Below are positions 33,755-42,623 of a stretch of DNA of 64,000 nucleotides, piece after piece (the stretch's first letter is position 1; every line of letters begins with the position of its first letter). Source of the DNA: Bacillota bacterium (GTDB lineage Bacteria; Bacillota; Bacilli; Paenibacillales; NBRC-103111); contig JAEWMH010000191.1 of assembly GCA_023393235.1 (NCBI GenBank), forward strand, positions 1 through 64,000, read 5' to 3'. A program made the translations under genes and the position numbers. A model generated the notes under the pieces. It was not told the origin of the DNA. It ran no database searches and saw nothing but the letters and a program-made list of their open reading frames with translations.

Positions 33755-34372
33755 ATGTCACCACGCACCAAGGAACAGAATGATGCCATCCGGGAGATGC
33801 GGATGAGCCAAATTATGCAAGCCGCGGCGGAGGTATATCTGGAGAAAGGCATTCATTTGGAAATCCGCGATGTTGCCGCGAAGGCGGAGCTGGGTTACGG
33901 GACCGTATATCATTATTACAAAAATAAACACATGCTTTTGGAGGATTTGCTGTGGGAGGCCCTGGCCCGGACGGAGACGGCTGTTGCACCCGCCTTGACA
34001 GGGGAGGTGGCTGCCTTGAAGCAAGCAGCATCCTTCTCCAGACTTCTGCTTCAAGCATGCATCCAGGATCCTTCCGTATTTATTTTACTTAAAACTGTTG
34101 CGGACAATTTCCATCACTTCCCGGGGAACCGGTTCATGAAGCTGTTTGAGAATTTTCAAGAACGGATTTACCTGCCGTTTGCAGGCATGATCCTGGAGGG
34201 ATTTGGGGCTACATCTCCGGAGAAAACTGCGAACCACATATTTGGTTCATTGATTGGCTGCGCTGCACTAAACATCCATCACAATATGCGCCATGAGATG
34301 GACGTGGATAGCATCGTAGGTATGATTTTTTCAGGCATACAACAGAAGGGGAGTTTGGAATGGTCATCCTGA
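33755..34372 (+). CDS. TetR-family regulator
   Basis: The 205-residue product begins with a TetR N-terminal domain: IMQAAAEVYLEKGIHLEIRDVAAKAELGYGTVYHYYKNKHMLLEDL. The C-terminal part is a helical ligand-binding domain of unknown ligand. AGGAGG precedes the ATG by 5 bases. Its end overlaps the methionine aminopeptidase gene by 13 bases, an unusual partner, so the two are probably co-expressed. Confidence 0.9.
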   Translation: MSPRTKEQNDAIREMRMSQIMQAAAEVYLEKGIHLEIRDVAAKAELGYGTVYHYYKNKHMLLEDLLWEALARTETAVAPALTGEVAALKQAASFSRLLLQACIQDPSVFILLKTVADNFHHFPGNRFMKLFENFQERIYLPFAGMILEGFGATSPEKTANHIFGSLIGCAALNIHHNMRHEMDVDSIVGMIFSGIQQKGSLEWSS

Positions 34373-35109
34373 AATCGAAGGCAGAGATTGAAGATATGAG
34401 AAAAGCCGGGGGAATTGTGGCCGCGTTTCATCAAGCGATTGCAGGGATGATCCGGCCTGGAATAACGACCAGTGAGATCGAGTCGTTTGCAGTGCGCTTC
34501 CTGAAGGACAATAATGCCCGGGCTTATACCGTTGGTTATAACGGCTATCCGTATGCGACTTGCGCGTCGGTTAACGATGTGATTGCCCATGGGTTTCCCA
34601 ACCGGAAGCCGCTGCAGGAGGGGGATATCGTCAAAATCGACATCGTCGCGGAAGCGGACGGCTGGATTGGAGATTCGGCTTGGTGTTATGCTGTAGGCGA
34701 AGTTTCGGAGGAAGCCCGGAGGTTGATGCGGGTTACGAAGGAATGTTTTTATCTGGGCATTGAAAAAGCGGTACCCGGAAACCGGATCGGCGATGTGATG
34801 CACGCAGTTCAATCCCATGCTGAGCAAAACGGATTCTCGGTGGTGCGCGATCTGCTTGGCCATGGTGTCGGAAGGGCGATGCATGAAGAGCCGAGTTATC
34901 CCCATGTGGGAAGCCCGGGCAAGGGATTCCGGTTGAAGGAGGGGATGGTGTTCACTATCGAACCCATGCTGAATGCCGGAAAAGCAGCCATGAAGGTGGA
35001 TGCCGACGGATGGACTGCCAGAACTGTGGACGGCTCGCTGTCCGCACAGTACGAGCATACCATTGCGGTAACGGCAGATGGCCCAATTATTTTAACAGAA
35101 CAAAAGTAA
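34360..35109 (+). CDS. map: Type I methionine aminopeptidase
   Basis: The 249-residue product has all five metal ligands in order: Asp94, Asp105, His167 in GHGVG, Glu200 in FTIEP and Glu231 in QYEHT; His174 in the HEEP motif is also kept. It removes the initiator methionine from new proteins. It is not next to ribosomal genes as the housekeeping copy usually is, so it is probably a second, accessory copy comparable to Bacillus YflG. GGGGAG lies 9 bases upstream. Confidence 0.92.
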   Translation: MVILKSKAEIEDMRKAGGIVAAFHQAIAGMIRPGITTSEIESFAVRFLKDNNARAYTVGYNGYPYATCASVNDVIAHGFPNRKPLQEGDIVKIDIVAEADGWIGDSAWCYAVGEVSEEARRLMRVTKECFYLGIEKAVPGNRIGDVMHAVQSHAEQNGFSVVRDLLGHGVGRAMHEEPSYPHVGSPGKGFRLKEGMVFTIEPMLNAGKAAMKVDADGWTARTVDGSLSAQYEHTIAVTADGPIILTEQK

Positions 35110-35140
35110 ATCAATATTATTGTTGGGGAAGGTGATTACC

Positions 35141-35677
35141 ATGTATTTGTATCATTATTTTGATAAAACCGTCGGCCCCTTCGTCAACTTGTCCGACTTG
35201 CCGGTAGATGAGGCACAATCCGTTCTGAATACGATAAAAGCGACAAAACCCAACTCCCAATGTGCCCAACGACATGATCAATACGTGGAGTACCGGCGTA
35301 ACTGCGAAAGCATCATCCGGTCAGAGTTTGCCAAAAAAGGGGGCGTTATCACCAGGACATCCCCGCATTATATGGTGGTGGGAGAGAGCCCGTGGTTAAG
35401 CACATGGTATGAGAACAGCGCTTACATTCGGATTCCGATTGAAGAGTTTGCGATCATGACCGTTTCCTTTACATACGGGGATTCCATGCCGACCTTCAGC
35501 CCCACAATAAATGATGGCAAGGAATACCGGAAACAGCTGTACACCTATGAGGAAATACTCGGGATCATTGTGAAGTATGGAATGCCGCAGGATTGGAATG
35601 AGGATGGCCGGTTCGGCCCGGAACGGTATATTGAAGCTCATATATGGAGCGATGAAACCATACTGAAACACTATTGA
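35141..35677 (+). CDS. Conserved hypothetical protein, 178 residues
   Basis: The product begins MYLYHYFDKTVGPFVNLSDL and contains PHYMVVGESPWLSTWY and FTYGDSMPTFSP, a pattern I associate with uncharacterised Bacillales proteins. It is soluble with no signal peptide and no recognised catalytic motif. ATG 35141 follows AAGGTGAT by 5 bases. It lies 31 bases after the aminopeptidase gene and shares its terminator. Confidence 0.72.
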   Translation: MYLYHYFDKTVGPFVNLSDLPVDEAQSVLNTIKATKPNSQCAQRHDQYVEYRRNCESIIRSEFAKKGGVITRTSPHYMVVGESPWLSTWYENSAYIRIPIEEFAIMTVSFTYGDSMPTFSPTINDGKEYRKQLYTYEEILGIIVKYGMPQDWNEDGRFGPERYIEAHIWSDETILKHY

Positions 35678-35760
35678 CAAATAAACAACACGGATGTAGA
35701 CAAATTGAAGGATTTCATCGAAGCACCGTTTCATTTTTGGACAAATGTAAAATAGTGCGG

Positions 35761-35806
35761 GGCCGGGCTCAATGTTCTCATTGTGAGCTCGGCCTTTATT
35801 TTTTTC
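35761..35806 (+). terminator. Terminator after the TetR-map-hypothetical group
   Basis: GGCCGGGCTCA (35761-35771) pairs with TGAGCTCGGCC (35784-35794, one mismatch), followed by TTTATTTTTTT. Confidence 0.88.
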
Positions 35807-35915
35807 ATACCTGGAAATGAGCAATTTTTGACCACAAATGGGCAAGAAATTACTTTTTGGAGCCCATAAATGGAACTATAATGTCCATAGATATTATAAG
35901 AAAGGAATGACAACT

Positions 35916-37031
35916 ATGAAGAATCATAAACGGGCAAAAGCATGGGGGACCGTCCTGTAGGCTTCCACTATACTTGCAACAGGATGCGCGCAATCAAAAG
36001 ATTCCGGCGAAGGAAAGGAAGCGGTTACTTCATCTAATACGGACAAGCCGGCTCAAGAGGGAACGACCAAAATCAATATCATGACTGTATTGAATACCCC
36101 GGAAATCCCATCTGACAAATTGGAGAAAATCCTTGAAGAAAAGACCAACACGGACTTGACCTTCACCTTTGTACCGGACGGTTCGTACGGAGAAAAGCTT
36201 CAGGCATCTCTGGCAACAGGGTCGCTTCCTCACATGTTATACGTAGGGAATAATAATTCATTTACCAGTATTAGGGCGTCAATCAACAGCAATCTATTCT
36301 GGGAAATTGGTCCTTATTTGAAGGATTATCCGAATTTGAGCAAATTAAATCCGGATATAATGAACAATATTAAGATCAATGGAAAGATCTATTCGCTGTA
36401 TTCAGGAGACACCGCTTACACGGCAGGGGATTATCTACCGTAAGGATTGGGCAGATAAGCTTGGATTATCCAGCCCTAAATCTGTTGATGACATCTATAA
36501 TATGTTGAAGAAGTTCAAAGAGTCGGGGTTATCGACGATCCCGTTAGCCGACCGCAACGATCTGGTCTATGTCTTGCCTTCTGCGATAAATTGTTTGATC
36601 CCGAAATTGCGAACCTGTTCGTTTACGGCATAGAAGGGACGCACTATACACTGAAGGACGGTAAGGTACTGCCGGTCACCGATACGAAGCTTCTGGAAAA
36701 GGAAGTGACCAGTTATTATGGGTTTACCTTGAATCGAACCACCAATATGAAACCGAAATTTTTCTCAAGACAGGTAGCGGAAAAAGCGGATCAATTGACC
36801 AATGAAGCCATTCAATTCGCGATTACCGATCCAACCAATCCCTTGGATTCGAAAACCAATACAGAATCGGGTGCCCGGATTAGAGATATCATTAAGGATG
36901 CTACCTTCCAGTTTATACTCGGCAAAATTGATGAGAAGGGATTTCAGGATGCTGTGAAAAAATGGCAGGATCAAGGCGGCAGTAAAATTATCGAAGAGTT
37001 TACCGCTTCTTATAAAGCGTCTAATGGTTAA
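35916..37031 (+). pseudogene. Broken sugar ABC-transporter solute-binding lipoprotein
   Basis: A start with AGGA 9 bases ahead opens a lipoprotein signal, but codon 15 is TAG; the frame then goes on through ILATGC (lipobox) and a binding-protein N-terminal lobe to about 36440, where it stops. The homologous sequence continues in another frame (GIIYRKDWADKLGLSSPKSV) to about 36585, and then in a third (FDPEIANLFVYG ... QGGSKIIEEFTASY) to 37031. The total is about 370 codons against about 500-550 for the family, so the middle of the protein is also deleted near 36585. At least three independent lesions show it is dead. It is related to the intact binding protein at 59640-61310 only by family. 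Confidence 0.88.
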
Positions 37032-37050
37032 TAGGATTAAAGATATTAAT

Positions 37051-37087
37051 GGATTTCCCGTATGCTTTTTGCGGGAAATCCTTTTAG
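37051..37087 (+). terminator. Terminator of the pseudogene
   Basis: GGATTTCCCG (37051-37060) pairs with CGGGAAATCC (37072-37081), followed by TTTT. It is intact although the gene is not. Confidence 0.85.
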
Positions 37088-37262
37088 TATGTAGAGGCAC
37101 AAAACTCGGAGCGTTACAGCGATCCGGGTTCATACCTGCAAGAAATAAAGGGATAAGTGATGGTTGTATAATAATAAATAGAAGTTGGATTTATGGGAAT
37201 CAGCAGGTATTTGCCGCTATATAGACTATTGTATAAAATACGAATTTTGTGTAAAAGTATAT

Positions 37263-37300
37263 AAGCCGGGTAGCGATAATGGCCACCGGCTTGTTTATTT
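37263..37300. terminator. Hairpin downstream of the cupin gene
   Basis: AAGCCGG (37263-37269) pairs with CCGGCTT (37286-37292). On the minus strand, the direction of the cupin gene, the tail is only moderately T-rich. The rest of 37088-37387 shows no gene or other signal. Confidence 0.5.
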
Positions 37301-37387
37301 AGCTATTTGTTTTCAGATTAACCTATTTACTCTGTAATGATCTTATTTCATCCGACTTCATGTTCAATTGCTTCTCATCTCAATACG

Positions 37388-37930
37388 TTACGAATCAGCT
37401 GCCATTGCAGCCGCTTTGGTCGGATGAACCGTACCAAACGGATGATGAGGCGGCGCATAAATCACATAGAGCTTAAGCGGCTTTGCACCATTATTAGTTA
37501 AATTATGCCATTTTCCTGCAGGTATCATAATGGCGTAACCTTCATATGCTTGGGATTGAAAATCCAGATCTTCTTTAGAATCTCCCATTTGAACCAACCC
37601 TTGACCTTCTTCAACCCGAATAAACTGGTCGGTATCCGGATGAATCTCCAAGCCAATATCACTGCCGGCCGGAATACTCATTAAGGTGACCTGGAAATGC
37701 TGCCCGGTCCACAAAGTGGTCCGATAGTTGGTATTTTGTTCTGCCGCTTGTTCAATGTTGATAACCAGAGGCTCCTTGCCATAATCCTGGAGTGTCATCG
37801 GATGCTGCGGCATATTGGATCGATTCGCAAAATAATTGTAATCATTATAATATCGATAATTGTACGGGTAATAAACGGCTTCGTACGGATAAAATGCGTA
37901 ACCATAGGGTGGTTGGGGAAAAATCTGCAT
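37388..37930 (-). CDS. Cupin-domain protein with Tyr-rich N-terminus
   Basis: The 180-residue product has a first 37 residues very rich in Tyr, Pro and Asn, then a single cupin barrel: EIHPDTDQFIRVEEGQGLVQMG is motif 1 and PAGKWHNLTN is motif 2 with its metal-binding His. It resembles mannose-6-phosphate-isomerase-like cupins found across Bacillales, some of them linked to spores. Tyr-rich tails are common in spore-coat proteins, where they are cross-linked, so a coat role is possible. GAAGGGAATG lies about 8 bases before the ATG. Confidence 0.8.
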   Translation of the reverse strand: MQIFPQPPYGYAFYPYEAVYYPYNYRYYNDYNYFANRSNMPQHPMTLQDYGKEPLVINIEQAAEQNTNYRTTLWTGQHFQVTLMSIPAGSDIGLEIHPDTDQFIRVEEGQGLVQMGDSKEDLDFQSQAYEGYAIMIPAGKWHNLTNNGAKPLKLYVIYAPPHHPFGTVHPTKAAAMAADS

Positions 37931-38003
37931 CTTGTTTCATTCCCTTCTTCACAGATACACCATCATATGCTTACGATTTGCTCCGGTAACTTGCCCATTT
38001 ATA

Positions 38004-38288
38004 TTATGCGGTTTTCATTAATAACTTCCCCAGCGTATATCCCAGTAATATCACCTGGGCGATGAGGATGGCCGGAATACCGATGTAGAAGGATGCATGT
38101 TTGGTCTTATGACGGAGCAGCTGCATGCCTGCATACACCCCCACCGATCCGCCCAATATGGCGGTCATAAACAGCTGCCGCTCCGGAATGCGGTACTTTT
38201 TGTGCCGGGCTCGGGATTTATCCGAACGCATAAATCCGTATCCGGCTATATTGATCACCAACAAATAGGCACAGACAACGATCCACAT
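38004..38288 (-). CDS. DUF1294 small membrane protein
   Basis: The 94-residue product has a membrane helix at each end and the DUF1294 core DKSRARHKKYRIPERQLF followed by GGSVGVYAGMQLLRHKTKH. The function of the family is unknown. It lies 21 bases behind the XRE regulator gene on the same strand and is probably co-transcribed. Confidence 0.88.
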   Translation of the reverse strand: MWIVVCAYLLVINIAGYGFMRSDKSRARHKKYRIPERQLFMTAILGGSVGVYAGMQLLRHKTKHASFYIGIPAILIAQVILLGYTLGKLLMKTA

Positions 38289-38309
38289 GCTGCTCCCTCC
38301 CTCCTTTTA

Positions 38310-38522
38310 TCAGCTTCCATAACCGGCTAATTGGATTAATTCCTCAGGATGTTCGTAGTGCAGGGCTCTGGCCAACGATTGAACCGCCTCTTGGGTGGGC
38401 ACCCGCTCATCCTTGATCATGGATTGGATCAGGGAATAGCTAATCCCGCTTTTTTCCGCCAGCTTGCGCAGCGTCATATTCTCCTGCTTGCGCAATTGTT
38501 CGATTTTTTGCCCGAAGGTCAT
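38310..38522 (-). CDS. XRE-family regulator, 70 residues
   Basis: The product is a bare HTH domain: FGQKIEQLRKQENMTLRKLAEKSGISYSLIQSM, with a short tail. AGAGGAG lies 6 bases before the ATG. It sits between the anti-sigma gene and the DUF1294 gene, all on one strand. Confidence 0.9.
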   Translation of the reverse strand: MTFGQKIEQLRKQENMTLRKLAEKSGISYSLIQSMIKDERVPTQEAVQSLARALHYEHPEELIQLAGYGS

Positions 38523-38555
38523 TCCTGTCTCCTCTTTCTATCCACTATATAAGGA

Positions 38556-39308
38556 TTATGGCTGCAGACTCTTCCTTTCCGGGAGAGGCGATGAGCTTTT
38601 GATCTGCAGAATATAGTCATAGTAATTACTTCCACTCCCCGGAGGGATTATATTGATGTTTAATGTACTACGATCCTTCCCTTCCCACAACACATTTTTT
38701 TCCTGCAGCGAATGATCCTGCTCCAGGTCAAGGGTATTCAAGCTGTTTCCCAAAGGTATAGGAAACTCTTTCGACAGAGTGGCCAGCATCTCCTTGCTGA
38801 GTTTGGTGAATAGGCTTTTGTCCTCTATCACAAATCTGTATTCTCCCGAAACCAGACGATTGTCTTGGAAAATGTAAATAACATACTGCCGGATAGAAGG
38901 GTCAAGGAAGAGATCGCCCTCTCTTGTTAACATATCACCGTCCTCGGACCAATTACGGTCCATTTGCTTTTGGGCCAGGACCTCTTCTTTGGATGCCAGC
39001 CAAGGCATTCCATCGAAAACATAACTTTCCTCCTGATGCAGCTCGGACAGCGATTGCCCAAACTCCTTCTTGCCTGTGTTGGTCCCTTGTGGCGGTGGGT
39101 TTCCCTGCTCCTGCACAAACCAAATTATCCCTATACACAGAATCACTGCTGCAAAAACAGCCACTGCTGCTTTCCCAAACCTTCGGTTCCGGACAGGACG
39201 CCCTGTTTCCTCTTGAATTCTCCGGATTTGACCGTCTGTCGGCATAGGCTCGTGGTGATGAGGCTGGCCGGAAAGCCGTGAATACCATTGCGGTTCATGA
39301 GTGCTCAT
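38556..39308 (-). CDS. Putative membrane-anchored anti-sigma factor
   Basis: The 250-residue product has a cytoplasmic N-terminus of about 44 residues rich in His, one membrane segment (about 45-66) and an outside domain of about 180 residues. It begins inside the stop of the sigma gene (ATGA overlap), with AGGGAG about 9 bases ahead. This position and topology are those of regulators that hold an ECF sigma factor at the membrane. No zinc-type anti-sigma motif is seen, so the call rests on context. Confidence 0.72.
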   Translation of the reverse strand: MSTHEPQWYSRLSGQPHHHEPMPTDGQIRRIQEETGRPVRNRRFGKAAVAVFAAVILCIGIIWFVQEQGNPPPQGTNTGKKEFGQSLSELHQEESYVFDGMPWLASKEEVLAQKQMDRNWSEDGDMLTREGDLFLDPSIRQYVIYIFQDNRLVSGEYRFVIEDKSLFTKLSKEMLATLSKEFPIPLGNSLNTLDLEQDHSLQEKNVLWEGKDRSTLNINIIPPGSGSNYYDYILQIKSSSPLPERKSLQP

Positions 39309-39868
39309 GCTCGGAAGCCTCCCTTCGGTTTTGTGTCCGTCCTTCCATGGGCGGCCCCTTCCTGTAACCATTCCTCCAGCCTTCGTCTGGCCCGGTGAAG
39401 CCTTGATTTGACCGTGCCCTCCGGCAGCCCGAGCATCGCGGCGATCTCTCCAAGGGGCATTTGGTAATGGGCGTTCAGCAGAATAACCTCACGCTGCTTC
39501 ACAGGCAGCCGCAGAACCAGCTCCCATATCTCATCTGCAAACTGAGTCTCCCAATAGGCTGCTTCAGCAGACGGAGCGACGGAAAGCCCGTACTCTTCCG
39601 TATTTAGCAGAACTATTTTCCGGAAAAAGGATGAGCGTTTATGGTTTACCGCCAAATTCCGGCTAATTTTCAGCAGCCAGGTTTTCACCGTGCTTTCGCC
39701 GCGGAAGCTGTGCAGGGAACGAAAAGCCCGAATAAAAGTTTCCTGGGCGATATCATCGGCAACGTCATATTTTTTTGTCAACAAAAAGGCAAAATGCCAA
39801 ACATCCTTCCAATAGCTGCGGACAAGCCGCTCCATTTCACTGCGGTCGATTTGAGAGCAATGCTTCAA
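39305..39868 (-). CDS. ECF-type RNA polymerase sigma factor
   Basis: The product has sigma region 2 (VWHFAFLLTKKYDVADDIAQETFIRAFR) and region 4 (LPVKQREVILLNAHYQMPLGEIAAMLGLPEGTVKSRLHRARRRLE). The frame is open to TTG 39913, but an ECF-type promoter lies across that point, so the start is placed at TTG 39868, which has GGGAG 8 bases ahead; this gives 187 residues, normal for the family. It is coupled by an ATGA overlap to its probable anti-sigma factor. Confidence 0.88.
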   Translation of the reverse strand: MKHCSQIDRSEMERLVRSYWKDVWHFAFLLTKKYDVADDIAQETFIRAFRSLHSFRGESTVKTWLLKISRNLAVNHKRSSFFRKIVLLNTEEYGLSVAPSAEAAYWETQFADEIWELVLRLPVKQREVILLNAHYQMPLGEIAAMLGLPEGTVKSRLHRARRRLEEWLQEGAAHGRTDTKPKGGFRA

Positions 39869-39901
39869 GTAGTCCTCTCCCACTGCCTCACTTCCACTAA
39901 A

Positions 39902-39928
39902 CAGACATTCCAAATCCGGAAAAGTTCC
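39902..39928 (-). promoter_or_regulatory. Candidate ECF autoregulatory promoter
   Basis: On the minus strand TGGAACTTTT provides a GGAAC -35 element (39924-39928) and TGTCTG a -10 element (39902-39907) with a 16-base spacer to TGTC. This is the usual ECF form (AAC, then CGTC-like). It places the start point just upstream of the ribosome binding site used by TTG 39868. Confidence 0.5.
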
Positions 39929-39941
39929 ATTTTTCTCGAAA

Positions 39942-39973
39942 AATAAAAAACAGCCTATGCATCAGGCTGTTTT
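39942..39973. terminator. Terminator after the flavoprotein gene
   Basis: AAAACAGCCT (39947-39956) pairs with AGGCTGTTTT (39964-39973). On the minus strand it ends the oxidoreductase gene. Confidence 0.8.
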
Positions 39974-39986
39974 CACACGTTCATTT

Positions 39987-41213
39987 TTAAACCTGAACTA
40001 GTAAAGGCCGTTCCGGCAGGTACAGCTCCAGATCGGGACTGTGTCCTTCTACGATTTCCTGGACGATTTTTTTGGCGAGCAGCTGGCTGTAGACGGTGCC
40101 GTTGTCCCCATACGCCAGCAGGAAATAGCTGCCGGGCACCTCCGGATATTTGCCGATAATGGGCAGCCCGTCGGTAATTCCTCCATAGAAAGCGGCGCAA
40201 TAATAGGCCGGCTCTACCTGGATGGCGGGGAATAGCTTATTGAATTCCAGAATCAGCTTGTCTTTTTTGTGCATCAGCTTGCTATCCCTGTCCTCCGGAT
40301 AGTGGGTATTGTCATCCAGACCGCCGATGATAACCCGGTTGTCCACTGTGGTCCGGATATAGATGTATGGCCGGGCGGTTTCCCAGAGCAGCGTCCGGTT
40401 ATACCAGGAGGAGAAATCCGCTACAGGCTGGGTGGTGACGGTATAGGTGCTGACGAAGGAAGCCTGTTTTTCCTTCCGGATATCCATATTCTCATAACCT
40501 GCGGCAAATATAACATAACGGGCGCTGACCTTATGCCCCGTTTTTGTGGAAATGATTGTACGCTTCAGCTTTCCGTCGTAATGATGACCCTTCATCCCCG
40601 AAAATTCAAAGACCTGAACGCCTTGCTTAACCGCATATTGGAATAAGGCATGGGTGTACTTGTACGGGTTCAGCTCTCCGTCGCTCTGGGAATAGATAGC
40701 TGCTTCGCGGCTGAAGGGGTAATGGGCCTCGACCTGGCTTTTGCTCCAAAAATCGATATGGATCCCGTGGCTCTTGATATAGGTATACTCGGTGTGCAAA
40801 CGCTCCACATCCTCCGGACAACTGGCGGCATACAGGGTATCCCGGCGGCGGAACTCCACATCCATCTCCATCTGACGGGAGGCGGCTTCAATATCGTCGA
40901 TCGCTTCCTTCAGCAGCATGAGATGCCGCCCGGTATATGCCTCTCCGAAGGTGTGGGCCAAAGAGGTAAACATCTTTTCTCCGGAATATTGGATCAGAGC
41001 AGTGTTGGTGCTGGTGCTCCCGCTTCCTATTCTTCCTTTTTCCAGAACAATGCTGGACAGGCCTTTGCCCGCCAAATAATACGCACATTGCGCTGCGGAG
41101 CTTCCCCCGCCGATAATCGCCACATCACAATCAGCATCCGCCGCCAAAACAGGATACGACGGGGCATCGGGGTAGGTGGTTGGCCAATAATAAATGCCGG
41201 ATTGCACATTCAT
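39987..41213 (-). CDS. FAD-dependent oxidoreductase, glycine-oxidase/DAO type
   Basis: The 408-residue product has the dinucleotide-binding start CDVAIIGGGSSAAQCAYYLAG with the paired acidic residue in IVLEKG, a substrate domain, and the C-terminal FAD motif GGITDGLPIIGKYPEVPGSYF of the D-amino-acid-oxidase superfamily. The consensus GxGxxG reads GGGSSA, so the third Gly is replaced. It would oxidise an amine or amino acid; the substrate is unknown. GGGAGGA lies 7 bases before the ATG. Confidence 0.85.
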   Translation of the reverse strand: MNVQSGIYYWPTTYPDAPSYPVLAADADCDVAIIGGGSSAAQCAYYLAGKGLSSIVLEKGRIGSGSTSTNTALIQYSGEKMFTSLAHTFGEAYTGRHLMLLKEAIDDIEAASRQMEMDVEFRRRDTLYAASCPEDVERLHTEYTYIKSHGIHIDFWSKSQVEAHYPFSREAAIYSQSDGELNPYKYTHALFQYAVKQGVQVFEFSGMKGHHYDGKLKRTIISTKTGHKVSARYVIFAAGYENMDIRKEKQASFVSTYTVTTQPVADFSSWYNRTLLWETARPYIYIRTTVDNRVIIGGLDDNTHYPEDRDSKLMHKKDKLILEFNKLFPAIQVEPAYYCAAFYGGITDGLPIIGKYPEVPGSYFLLAYGDNGTVYSQLLAKKIVQEIVEGHSPDLELYLPERPLLVQV

Positions 41214-41245
41214 GATACATTCCTCCCGGAAATGACAAGGTTGGT

Positions 41246-42502
41246 TTATTGTCCCCCGGTTGGAGTGTTATATCCATGCCGGGCCGGATAAAGCAGGAAG
41301 CCGAACCCCGCCAAAACCAGGATCACAACCCCAACGGTTCCGGCATTAAGGGATATGCCTGATGCTATCCCTCCTATAATAAGGTTGCATAGAGGACCCC
41401 CTCCATTCCCCAAGGTTTGGGAAGCGCCGGTCACCGAAGCCAACTGCTGCCGTTCCACATTCCGGGCGAACAAGGCTCCGTACTTGGGGGACAACAGCCC
41501 AACACAGGCACAAGTCAGGGTATACATGAATATCGCCCATACAGGAATTTGCAGGAATAATCCCGCACAGTACCCCAGGACAGAGCCGTAGCTCCATGCG
41601 ATGATCGTCCTCAAGGGGGTATTTTTGCATAAACCTCCCGAAGCCAAGTTGCCCAATATAACACCAACCGAACCCGCAGTAGAGAATAACGCGATGCTAA
41701 ATGAAAAACTGCGCACAACAAAACCGCCCCCGGCAGCTGCATACATGGAAAACAAGGCAGACAAGGGGAACAATGCTGCGTTGACCAGTGTGACCTGGAT
41801 AACCACAGGAAAAACCTGTTTGTTGCCCGCCAGCATGATAATGGATTGTTTCATTTGATTCCAGAACGGAGGCTTGGCCGTGGTGGCCCCCTCCTTGAAT
41901 GTCTCTTTTTTCTCCACACCAAGAAGCTGTTTCAACACAAGCCCCAGCATCAGTCCGCCCGCTGCAAAGGTAGCCCCGTTCAGCCACGCCAGGGTGCGGA
42001 AGCTGAACCAAAGGATCAGAAAGCTGCCTGCCCATTGGGACAGCACCCCCATCACCCGCTGTACGGCGGAATTCAAGCCGCTGGCCTGCTCCAGCTGCCG
42101 GTCGTCCACCACCTGCACCATAAAGGGGAATTGCAGGCTTGCTGCATATTTGCCCATGACATCGGATACGAAGTTCAGGAGAACAATAGCGGCAAACAGC
42201 GACCATGCAGAATCCAACCCCATGAGAAGTCCGATCAGAATACAGCAGCCCCCTCTCAGCCAGAAGGTAGCCACAAGCCGCCGGGCTTTATCCCGGGTCC
42301 GGTCCGACCAAACCCCCAGGAAAACAGAAAACACTCCAGGCAATGTCTCTGACAGCGAAACCAGCAGGATGGCCAAGGAGGGTTTGGGAAAACGGCTGGC
42401 GTAGGTTAACAAGGCAATATAATAGATTGAATCCCCCAAGGCTGACACGGCTCCTGAGGATAACAAAGCGCGATATAATGGATTGTGACGGAGCAATTGC
42501 AT
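41246..42502 (-). CDS. Major-facilitator transporter
   Basis: The 418-residue product has about 12 membrane segments, with GVWSDRTRDKARR as the loop 2-3 motif of the family. The overall pattern resembles macrolide-efflux-like MFS proteins. ATG 42502 (MQLLRHNPLYRAL) is chosen because AAAGGAGAGG lies 8 bases ahead, although the frame is open to 42709. It is divergent from an Rgg-like regulator, which may control it. Confidence 0.85.
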   Translation of the reverse strand: MQLLRHNPLYRALLSSGAVSALGDSIYYIALLTYASRFPKPSLAILLVSLSETLPGVFSVFLGVWSDRTRDKARRLVATFWLRGGCCILIGLLMGLDSAWSLFAAIVLLNFVSDVMGKYAASLQFPFMVQVVDDRQLEQASGLNSAVQRVMGVLSQWAGSFLILWFSFRTLAWLNGATFAAGGLMLGLVLKQLLGVEKKETFKEGATTAKPPFWNQMKQSIIMLAGNKQVFPVVIQVTLVNAALFPLSALFSMYAAAGGGFVVRSFSFSIALFSTAGSVGVILGNLASGGLCKNTPLRTIIAWSYGSVLGYCAGLFLQIPVWAIFMYTLTCACVGLLSPKYGALFARNVERQQLASVTGASQTLGNGGGPLCNLIIGGIASGISLNAGTVGVVILVLAGFGFLLYPARHGYNTPTGGQ

Positions 42503-42623
42503 GGGAAGCCTCTCCTTTTGACCGGGTGATGGGAACAATTCGTTTCTTCCGGTCCCAGTATATCGGATGGGCATATGCAGATTGCAGAAGGTATAGTATA
42601 GTGGACCAAAAAGGGGGATTCCC

